Assembly (NCBI GenBank): GCA_002633005.1
Contig: NMRA01000118.1
Coordinates: 560,707-610,679 of the forward strand
Reading direction: 5' to 3'
Length of the DNA stretch: 49,973 nt
Origin: Phoronis australis
Taxonomy: Eukaryota; Phoronida; Phoronidae
The notes beneath the pieces were generated by a model. It had not been told where the DNA came from and ran no database searches. It was given only the letters and a program-made list of their open reading frames with translations. The position numbers and the translations under genes were made by a program. Of the stretch, positions 12,601 through 24,600 are shown piece by piece; the stretch's first letter is position 1; each line of letters begins with the position of its first letter.

Positions 12601-15600
12601 AGAGCCAAACAGCTGGTCAGACAAGGTCTAGACTTATGTATACTCACAATAGGCCTTCTGCTGGTCTACAGGTAGTCCATCTAGGCCATAGTAATACTTG
12701 TTACCTAGTGCCAACAGAGACAGTCGATGGCGGTCCTGGGCACCATATAGCAGTAACAGGAATGCCTGGTGATACAGTATGTAGAAATAGTGTCAAACAG
12801 ATAAATCACCTTTCCTGTTAATTATTAAATCTTATTTTTAGACAGTACAGGTTTTGACCGATCAATTAGCAAGGAATTGAGTCGACTGGTCGCCTAGCCA
12901 AATCTGACCATACAAGCAACAGTTTACTAGGAGTCACCACCTTGCTCCAAACTTAGGTCTGAAATCTGGGACACGTACCAAATCACTCACAAATCTTGTG
13001 CATGCAATAAATAAAGCAACAATTTCATAATAATTACACTCAAATTGACGCAATTAAACAAACTGGATGTGGTGCAACAACGGGACAGTGTTTTTAACGG
13101 CGTATTCAAGAGACAGTATTGAAGTCAGCACTGCAGTCAAAAGTGCGGTCTGATGTTAGTCTGCTATTGTTCCAAACGGTTGAAGAATAGTTTCTGTGTC
13201 GTTGGATAAAAATTTGTGACCTTTGGTGTATGTGTTCATGCATTGTTATAAAAATGCAAATCGAAAAAATAATAAAGAACACTGAAAGCTTCATGAAAAG
13301 TATTTTTAACATTCTAGGTACAACTTAACTTTCCTGTTGAAAAAATGAAAATGACTATTTCTTTGCTAAATAAAAGCAAATTTAAACAGATGCATTTTAA
13401 TGAAACTTGCTTAAAACCACGCTTCTTGCAGACAGTACTACAATCCAGTGTCCGTACAAGAGTGTGTGTCTGCGACAGAAAATGAGAAAACATCAACGAG
13501 AAGACCATGAGGCTTACACCGTCTTACAACATGACTCACCAGCTTTTCGTTCACACGGACGCCCAACCCATTGCTGAAAATTGTTGCCAGGAGAAATGTA
13601 GCATCGTGGTTTCCATAGCAACTGGAGGAGTGCAAAACAGACACTAGTCTTCTTAATTTCTTGAAGTCTCCTTCATTCTGAATGAAAATGCTAACAATTA
13701 ACTGTGAATGTGTAAATCTGCTATAATTGAATAATTTTGTAAAACAATGTTAAATCAATATTTGCTGTAAAATCTTGAACCATTTGCTGTGATTTCACAA
13801 TCAATTGACAAAACTACTAAAAACAAAAAGTGACAAAAACAAAATGGAAATGTCTAAGGAATAAAACAGACTAGAAGCATTTAACACACTTTATTTCAGG
13901 ACATAATAAACCAAATTAAAACACAATAGTGGACCAGTGGCATTTTATTTGTCCACATTAAGTAGCCTGTTCCACAGTTGTCATGAAACATCAACAAATA
14001 AACAGAAGCATTCAATGAACAATTAAAAAAGGCCAGTTTTGAGATATATTTTCGTCTAAAATTTGCGAGATTGTACTTTAAATTCATTATAACCTGTATC
14101 AAGTTCCAGGTTCCTTTTAAATAATTATAACATGGAAGATGATTAACGGCAACTACCCATCAATTAACCAGTACGTTAGATGGGTTAAAGCATGCTTTTA
14201 TAGAGCTTTACATAATATTTTATGGGCAATAAGTAACACACCACTATTTCTGTTGCGTTCTGGTACATGACGTCAGCAAGAAAGGGCAAGTTGATCTGCT
14301 GATTCTTGAAGACAGTAGAGCGAACAATGTCTCTGATCAAGCGGTACTTGCACTGGCATGGCATCTGTAGAATGCTACACTGCAGTAGACTGACACGCCT
14401 GGGGGGATGGGCGTGGAGAACGGTTCTCCAATTTTGGTAGCACGACCCTGCAGGGGAAGGTACAGGCTTCAACTATCATCACACCATTCCACCTGTGATG
14501 TTTAGTAAACACATGGAACATAATTCAACCAAACCAATTTGAGACCTACTTTTCTTTACTTTAGTAGCAAACAATAAAAACCAAGTCTTAGCTGGTGTGT
14601 TGAATGGTACCACAACTATAGAAACAGAAAGTTTTCAGGTGAACAGATTTAAAAACCTTCTTAATCTAGAATAAACTTCCAACAGATTAAATTCTCAATT
14701 CATTTTTCAAAAATAAGCTTTTACCAATTTGAAAATACTTGAAAACCATAAACAGGCACCTTGCAGGCACAAAACTAGATTTTCTCATAGCACATGCATT
14801 CCCAATAGTAAACTCTAATCATCAAGTACCCTTATTTTCAAGGTACTCACTAGCCCGATTGATTTTCTCTCTCAACTCCCTGTACTTGAGTATGTGGTTA
14901 TCTATCCACCTTATGGGACGTCTACATCTCCTAGAGATCACTCCGTTCCAGCCCAGGTTGAACATGGGGTGGTCACTAGCTGGCTTGTCAACCTGAGCCA
15001 ACAGGAATATTGAGGTAAACATGAACAAATTGTATGGCCAAGATTTGCCCAGATATCAATCACCACACACGGATCCTACAGTAGAATGGAGACGGTCCAC
15101 CAAGCCCCTGTACTGTCTTCACAGTTTTCACCTGCGGATACTTTAGTATACTTTCATGATATTAAAGTATCCGCAGGTGAAAACTGTTTTACAGACACAC
15201 AATAAAGTTAAAGAACTGTTAGCCAGGCACATTTTTTGTTGCTGAGAAAGTTCTCTTAAAATAGGCAGCCCTCAGTTATGCATGATATTTCACTAAGTGG
15301 AATTTAAATAATTTTAGAGGCAAAATAGTGTGTAGTCACTATTAACAACTCGTTCGGAAGCAATATGAACCACGGAGAGTTTTCGTACAAGGCAATAACC
15401 CACATTAAAGAACATACCTCAGACCACATTAAGAACCTCCCCCTATACAGTTCAGCTAAGCCAACATAGCCTTTAAAAGACGGCATCAGCTCCGTTCCTC
15501 CTACAACGTAAGTTCCTCGGAGTTCGTCATAGTAATAGTTGGTAGGACTCCTAGTGGCAGAAAACGGAGGGAAAAATATTAGTCAGATGGCAAACAAAAC

Positions 15601-18600
15601 CACAGAAAACTACCGCGTATGAGAACCATGGACATTATGTGTTAATACAAGTAAGACTGAATGTAACAACTGATAGTGACCCGTGGGAATGTCACACAGT
15701 ACCTAATATGACTGAAAATGTCCCCACAGCCTCTGGGGTGTCTTTCAAAAAAGTGGGGGACTCTTCCAAAGCTTATGTATTAATCACAACGAACAACCTC
15801 ACACAGCCATAAGAAAGAGGTTCCCGATTTTTTGTGGACATCTGTGTGAGTACAAGAAGTCATTTATGCCTGTCAAGCAAAACTGACCATAAAGAGCCGT
15901 ACCTGGGCTTTTTCTTGGTGAGGATTCTGATTCACTGAAATGCAACACAGCAGGCATGCAAATAACAGGTTGGATAAAAATTAGGATACTCAAAAGACAT
16001 AAAGAATCCAATTACACACTTACTCATAGTATGTAGTCTGTATACCCTCTCCTTGACACTCAAGACTTATAGTCCACTGTAAACAAGAGAGTAGAAAATG
16101 AGGGACACCTTCGAGTTAAAAAAAAAATTAATATAATTTTTAAATAAAATAATGATTTTTTGACTCGTTACAATAGTAATGCAAACCATTCACAAAATGC
16201 TGCCTTTTAATGCCTCGCTATGGAAATCACAGACACCGACAAAATCACACCATGTTATTCTATTACTTAAGTGGAAAGTGGGTAACTTAGTCGAGATCCA
16301 ACACATTTTGATAGAAAATATTGTGAAAACCCAATCAATGGGTCCGTTAGTCATTTATCGCATAATATGTGTATTTTATTAAACTTCTGGGCCTGCAGTG
16401 ATTTGGAAGGCCAACCTACAATTTATATGAAAGACTACAGAATGAAAGCCCCCTGAAAAGACCTTTACTCTAACTTAACACACCTGAATAGAAGCAGTGG
16501 TTCCACTGGGTTTTTGAAATGCCAATCCAGAGGACTGACTGGTTGATTTAATTCTGGTTTTCGAAGAAAATCGTCCTATATCAGATGTGATACACAGTCA
16601 TTAAAGTGTATTTCTATTTTGTCCCATGAGTTTTTACGAGCATTTCACAAGTCCACTGATTTTTCGAGTCCAGGGTAGTTACTGTTGTCGCTAGTGGGAA
16701 TAGTCTCCGGGGACATCATGTTGTGATTAGTGCCTTCACAGCAGTACATTAGGGATGGTCACACCCTAAATTTACACTTGTCTTACCAAATCTAAAGTCC
16801 ACCACAACCTCTCAATTCTTAGCAACAAAATCTATTCTTCAAAAGAACTATTCTTTTATCGCATTTTTAAGAGTCGAATCCCAGCCCTGCATGCAAAGAT
16901 TTGTACAGGACACTTGTTTTACCACAAATTTATGAGGAACATAATATTGCAATCTCCAACAAACGTTTTAGGTACTGTTGTGAAAGTCACATCCCTTGTC
17001 CAATTTTCAAAATTCAAAAAGTAACCCAACTACGTAATTATGCTTTTCACGAACTATTCGGATGTGCTACTTTCAAAACAAAAAATTTAAAAATACTGTT
17101 GTCAGCCTTAATGTGTTTTGGCCTCATTATCTAGAGAACAATAACATCAGCAGTCTGAGGAAATTTAATTTACCATAACAGCAAGGTGTCTTTGATCTCA
17201 ATTCATCCGACAAATTCTGTGGTGGGCAACCTGGTCCAGTTCCCCAATCTGGACTGGTTATTCTTTTCATTGTTAATTCACATACAAAGCCAAAGTACTA
17301 GGTGCTCTCCAGGTAACATTTGTGGCTGACCTAGCTGACTTTTATTGTTAGAAACTATAATCTGGCAATATTTTCTACCACTAAGCGAACTTGCTGTGAT
17401 GCATGGTTGTTGGCAATGACCATAGACACGCTAGATATAACCAATTTATTTGCAGCTTGAAAACCATGGTGCATTTGCCAGGCCACATTGTTTACGAAAG
17501 TCACGCATCAAAAACACAGATCATAACTACGTCACTATCGGCATTGACTAAGTCCGGTAAAAATGGATAAAAGCTGCTGACTAGTTTTCTGGCCAATACG
17601 GTATGTTTACCTCACCATGGTTACGTGGTACACTTAAGACCGCGCACACTTACATGCCCCCCGCGTAGACCGAAGATCAGCTGGCACCATCTGTACCTGG
17701 AGATAACGAAGGGAGTCAGAAGGGCCACGCCCCTGTAGCTGTTTGTCTCCAACTGGATATGGACTTTACCTGGATAAAGCAGTAGGACATGACTGAGTAC
17801 ACAGACATCTTGAACAATTCATACAGTGGTAAGCATGAAACGGTGACAGAGGAAAACATACCATATAGTAGAACAATACAGTAAGACTCAGAGGTCTGCT
17901 TCATGGAAGTGACTTCACACATAAGACAGAAATTTGGAATTATTGTGCTTCCACTTCACAGTTGCTGAAAAAGGATTAATCAAAATGAGGATATCACCCA
18001 ATACAAATAAATTAGAAGCTATCAGTAACCACTAATTATATGTATATTCTCAAGGACTTTGTACTTTAAAGATTTAATTATTTTCAGAGATAGTTGGGTT
18101 AAACATATGATCAAACTTCTGACTTAAGCTTTAAGTTACAGTTGGAGACCCTGGTGCAATTAATTGAAGTATAATGTATACGTGAAAACGGAAAAAAAAA
18201 CAAGTTTGCAAATTGCTTTTATTAGTTCAAATTTGAAAATCCAGTACTGATCAACTACTAGTAAGCTCACCGAGATCCGTAAGAAGGATGAGGGGTGTTG
18301 GCATGGCATCATCCCAGGTAATCCTCTGTATTATGCCACATAGTTTCTGTCCCTTGCCACAATACTCCATCACATACAGCCAGACATTTAGTGTAAACCT
18401 AGTCACAATATTAGTCAATAGTTAACACTCTGTATTGGAGATGCCCGGCTTGTCGTAAAAGGGGGCAAAATGATGTTTTTGAAGACCCTAAATAAAGCAT
18501 ACCAGAGCGTTTTTGGCCATGCCGGGGGGGGGGGGGGGGGCCNAAAGCCACAGCTTCAATAATTTCACTCAGGAGTTAATTACTCTGTACAATTGAGCTG

Positions 18601-21600
18601 ATGATGGAAATAGAAACCCGCCGTGGCAATAGAACAATTTTATGAGAGGAATTCATTGTCTGATTGAATTTTCAGTTTTTAATTAAAGCCACCTAACAGG
18701 GTGAACTCAGTTGTGCAAACACTAAGGATGGTCCAGTGTAAACCCAGTGACACGTTCATTCTAAACAGTGATGTTCAAGAGACTATAGTAGCACTAGACG
18801 AAAAATGAACAGCAAAGAAGATGAATACTTACACAGGGTTGTGAAGAGACTTCTGCCTCGCTCTACGCATTCTATGATGGTGATACTCTGAAAGTCGCCG
18901 GTGGACGCCCTGTGATGAACTTGAATATACGACTGGTTGGCGAAGCAGAGGAACTATAACTGTAAAATCACCACAGCCTGTAAATCTTGGTCAGGTACAA
19001 CCAATAGTTGGGGTTATGAAGAATCTCACTCCAGGTTAGACATGACTTAAACTTATCTTCACGACTAAAACTACACTCATGATTGAATCTAAAGTCATGA
19101 CTGAAATTTTAGTCCCGACAAGAGCATGACTAAATAATTAGTAATGACTAGAGCATGACTAAATAATTAGTCATGACTAGAATGTGACTGGGGTTGACTG
19201 CTGCTACAAAATCATGAACACAGAATAAATAATTGGGAAGATTTCGAATTACCAGGAGTTTTAAATTGTCAGTCAATTGAATAATTCTCAAACAAATGAA
19301 ATGTAAGCATAAATTTTTCAAAATGTATGAAGTAAATTAATCGACAATAATTCAAATATCGCCTTGAATAACAATATGTGAGCCAAGAGGATATGGTTTT
19401 AATAAAAATCGGTCATTTACAAATATTTCTAAAAAAATAAACACAGCATCAAATGTTTTGAAAACAAGAAACAATTGAATTTCCAATAAAACAATCACTA
19501 AAAATAAACTATGTAAGGCTACCGACAACAGCTATGGGGTAAGTGCTACAATTCACACAAGTCCAATTGGGCATACTCACATTGCTCTGCTCTACAAAAC
19601 ACATTAGAACACTGTTCTGATCTGAAATAGTGACTATTGTACCATTGAAAGCTCAATGCGCTGGCTTTTGACTTCCTGGTATAGGGTGGGGCAAGAGAAA
19701 CTGTCACCGAGGTCTTCACACTTGTGAAGTCATATGAGGCATCGCCACGTTTTTTCCATGTGTCCAACTCAATAATCCAAGCACGTACTGTAGCTTTCTC
19801 TGATTGGATGATTAAACGATTCAAACAGTCGGGACGGAAAGCAGCACTGTTTACCAAGTGCACCGCCAAACTTTTAGTCCTAGTCGATCCTTGAGTAGGT
19901 CGACATCTCCAGGATGTAGAAAATATCCTTTTAGTTTTCTTGGAGCTCAGTTGTACAATAACATCTACACCTATCATCTTATTTTTTGTACACTGGATTT
20001 CCAATACTATTTCACTGCACTGTTCAAGAATTGTAGGCACCTTCGTAATTGTCACAGAATTTAAGACAACACTTTCACTTGACACGACCAGCTCCTGAAA
20101 TGAGAGAGATTAGTGGCAGTGAACCAAATAGAGACTTGGCAGTACTTACATTTTAAACCAAAATGAAATTCAAAACTTAAAGCTGAATTCTAGTTGTACA
20201 TTGATAAAGATAATGAATTAGTTCCAAAAACACTTTACACAAAATGTTGGTTTCAATGCTGACCTTAATGCAACAGTACAAAAGACTGATATAAGTAGTG
20301 ACACAATACTTTTCAAAATAAAGTTAACAACATTGAAATTCAACTATTAAAAGTTTTTTTGCACAAAGCCACCGTGAAAATGTCCACTCCTAAAAACGAG
20401 TGATAGCATGATTTGCACTATATTTCCAGAATTTTGGCTAGAAAAAAATCACAGCCAATTTCTACACAATATTTGCCTTACTAACGAGAATTGGCGACAA
20501 GGGCACTGAACCTCAAAGTAAACTCTGACAAGTGTCCTACAAAATATATTTTGTATACTTTTTACCAGGTACAGTTCAACTTATGTGTCATATAACTGTC
20601 AGTGTGACAAGATGATTATCCAACGTTTGGCAGTCTGACAGAGTTCTGACAGGGAACTCTGTCAAGAATTTATTTTGAAAACTACAGTATGACCAAAGAA
20701 ACATGGTATAAAACCTAAGGTTTCGACATTTCTTCTACAAAGGCCATATTCCCATCCCACAAAAAAAACATAAAGATAAATTTGTAAGCAGCTAACAAGT
20801 TCTCACAAAGTTCAAAGGCTGAAAAAACAAATTCACAAATTGAGGTTAACCAGTTGTTCATTATAATTTGTTGGTATCAGATTAAATGTATTAATACACA
20901 TGAAATGCACCTTTCACTTAAGTTCAGTGTACACATTACCACACAACAACATTGTATTTGTCACCAACAAATACAGGGACACAAAGAGACACACTCTGTC
21001 TGCTCACTCAATATCAGAGTTTCTTCATTCTTATCAAAGGTCAATATTCTTTTTTGTGTTATTTATAAGACTCTAAATCATCCATAAATTCTGCCAAAAT
21101 TTATTGAGAAATGCTTTGACTTTTGTTAACTCGTTATCAATCCTCACTTTCTGTAGCAGTATAAAATATCCATTTCCATCCCAACCTAAGCAACACAGTA
21201 TTCAATACAGTGACAATGCTACACAAACACATCAAAACGATTTAGTCCTGACAGAGATTAGGTACATTACAAACTTGTCTGGATAATTTTAGATAGACTA
21301 AATTTTTTTTCTCTGAAACGCTTATTTTCTTATAAAACATTTTAGGAAGTTCGATACTTAGCTCTTTTAAAAACTTGATATTAAGAAAACAACACACCTA
21401 CAAAACTTGACAGTGTTATAATTTAAAACCAATTGAAATTATTTATATCATTCTATACTTGTTTCTAAAAACAGTAAATCTTACTTAAAAAATAACAACA
21501 AATCAGTACTTACTGAAAGGTTAATTTGATTCTAGTAAGTCAAAGTAATAATGGTGATATTGATAAATAATGTGTTGTTTCAGTGTAATATTTTATCTTG

Positions 21601-24600
21601 TACCATTTTATACTAGAAATTATAGAAGAGGAAAAAATAAAAAACATGGACAATGAGATGAGATATACTCTTGATGAACTGGGAATACATTGGGCAACAA
21701 GCGATGGGTAAAGAGGAGATGGCCCAGCTATCACCATAAGCACTGAAGATCATTCACTGTCAGATAAGTGACGTTACTATTAAATAATGGAGTCTGAATA
21801 TTCTAGATTACATTGGAAAACTGAGCTGGTCTTAATTGCTAATAAAAACTCAAAAGTGACACTACACAAAACAGTTCCAAGACTTTAATAAAGTAATCAG
21901 CTGGTATAAGCAATGCCTTGATACACTGTTGTGCAATAAAAGGCAAAGCCTGCATCTCCCTCAAGCACCTGCCACTATGAGGTTTTATAATGATAAAGAA
22001 CACTCCTTAGTGATAAACAGTACCACTAAAAGAAAACGGGGAAAATATTAATCCCTGACTGTCAATTCTACCTGGACATATTTTCTCACATATTCCAGCT
22101 GAAAATGACAGGTAATTACTACCAGTGGCAATCTTCTGATACCACCAAGATAGTCCATTTATATACACCAGAGTATTCTCCAAAGGAGCAAATTCGAACT
22201 CTACAACATTCGTATACTATTCGTGTTCGAAAGCCCATGTCCTTTCTATGGCTAGTTTGTGTTAACTCTTGGAATAAATGCATTGACTGGTACCAAAAGG
22301 CCAAAGTGTCCTAATTTTCTCAAGAAATTATCCATCTCCCATTGCTTCAAATTCAATGAATAAGTTTTCAAACTCGACACAAGTAAGCTAAACTTGTCAA
22401 AATTGAAACTCAGCGCAATGCGTAACAAGAGGAGAGCACTGTACATGGACAGAACACACCTAATTCATGAACGATCCCCGTCAATAACTTGATCATGATC
22501 CTATGCAACAGTCAGTATGAACTGACCTTGGGCTGTTTTCTGATGCCATGCTGAAAATGGTGAAAGGTAATCTTGTTTTCTCTAGCACATTTATTTTGTG
22601 GATTTGGTTTTAACGCATTATGAAGAACCGCATACATGGGTTAGACCAGCCTAACCAAAATACAGTTTAGCAGTGCACTCCATCCATAAATATTTAGTTA
22701 TCACAATTTTTTATGCTTGATTAGATCCTAAATGAGACTAGTGAAGCAGTTTAGAGTTCCCATTTTATGAATACTCCAGAAAATTACCCACCTTTTAAGG
22801 GTTAAAACCCTTAATGGCAGTCATTTACCATGACAGTCAGTTTAGCTTGCATATCAGCATCATTTAGTCTGATCACTTTTGGTGTATACGTACCTTAACA
22901 TAAAATATAATTTTCATAAAAAGGAATTTAGATGTGCAATCGATCAAACTTCATATTAAAATCTAGTGTAAATTTGATCTTTCCTTTCAACTCAGACAAA
23001 GGAAAGCAAAACACTAATTTTGTTCAAGATCCTGCATAGCTTGGCCCTTCAGACAAGTTACATTTATGCTATATTTGGACAAGGGGTTAGGGAGACAGTT
23101 GTTCTAGACCATGCACTTGGATCTTCAAACTAACAGGATTTACGCCATAATGCAACAAACTGCTACAATCTCAAAAAGCTTTACTCTAAAACATGAAAAT
23201 TAGAAAACGGTGTTTACATGCAAAATGTATTTAATGAACAGAATTAATGACATCAAGCAATAATACTAAATGTCTTTTGCAAATTAAATCCATGTTCAGC
23301 CCTGAATTCCTCACAATACCGTCCTATCTAGCCTTATCAAGAAACATGTTTAATGAGTCAGTTTATCTTGAAAATCAAACATGATAACTAGATAAAGCAC
23401 ATGACAACCTTAGGTAAGCAAAGTATTTTTAAGAATGGTCACTAACTAGTGTCATTCAAATGAAATCTGACCTCTAAATTCCAACCAGAATTTAGACAGG
23501 AATGAAGGTTGTACACAAGGCTGTGCTACATATATTGGACTATCTACACAAGAAAAAACAAACTAGTGTGTATTGACAAGTACTGATATTATTTATTGAT
23601 TAAAAATGGCTTATTGTTATTGTAAATGACTTGCACTCGTTAAAATAACAAAACTGAAAAATTCAAGTTTTACTCCTGAATCTGCAATAGTCCGACATAA
23701 CGTGCCCGTACTTTGAGAACCAGTTTGATGACCAATATTCAGTGGCGAAAACTGCTACTCAAAATTACGGCACATTATATTCGACCATTACCACTGAAGC
23801 TTAAAACTGATTTGGTCAAAATCTTTTTCTATTCTATTCCCAAATTAGAAAGACAGTCAATATTTTAATAGCTCGTACAATTAGTTTGAAAGTTAAACAC
23901 AAAATCAAGGACTGAAAAAATATTTAAGTAGAACTCATCAAAAACAATAAATTAGAGTTGAAATTGCTAAAACAATAATAAAAAAGAAAGCTAGACTCAT
24001 GACTTGACAGGAAGCCACTCCAGACCAAATCAATATTTGTGAAATGTAACTGAACCAGATGTTGCAGACCATCTGTCAACACCACTGACAGCTAGTTTGT
24101 ACTGTAGGCTATTTGTGCTGTGGGTAATATACTTTGACTAGGTGTCTAAACACATTTGATGGAAACCTTCAACTATTTCTTGAGTATAGGTTGTTCATCA
24201 ATGAAGATCATGACTAGATAGTACACAGGCCAAAACAAGATGACAATTAAGTATAAGAAATTTAAAGGTGACATTAATTGAGCTAAAGATTATATAGTTT
24301 TAAAAGGCATATAGCAAGAAGTTGGCATTCCACAGTTACAAATGAGATGAAATTAAAAAATGCTAATGAATTGAATTAAAACAAATCAAAAATCTGAGAC
24401 TATGCTGTTGATGTTGATAAAACAGTGATCAGTGTAACTTAAATAAGATGTCACCAAGCATACATAAATAGATTGACAATGTACACCTGATATGCTTGGA
24501 AATCAACATCAAAGGATTTTTTAAGTATTTTATCATCTAAACATAAAATTACTGAGACTGACTGAGTACAGGGCCAACCAAGCAAGCCATCCACGCTGCA

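Noticed and set aside
22795-22814. 20-nt perfect palindrome TTAAGGGTTAAAACCCTTAA
   Set aside because: Single, short and AT-rich; chance is plausible and nothing nearby gives it a role.
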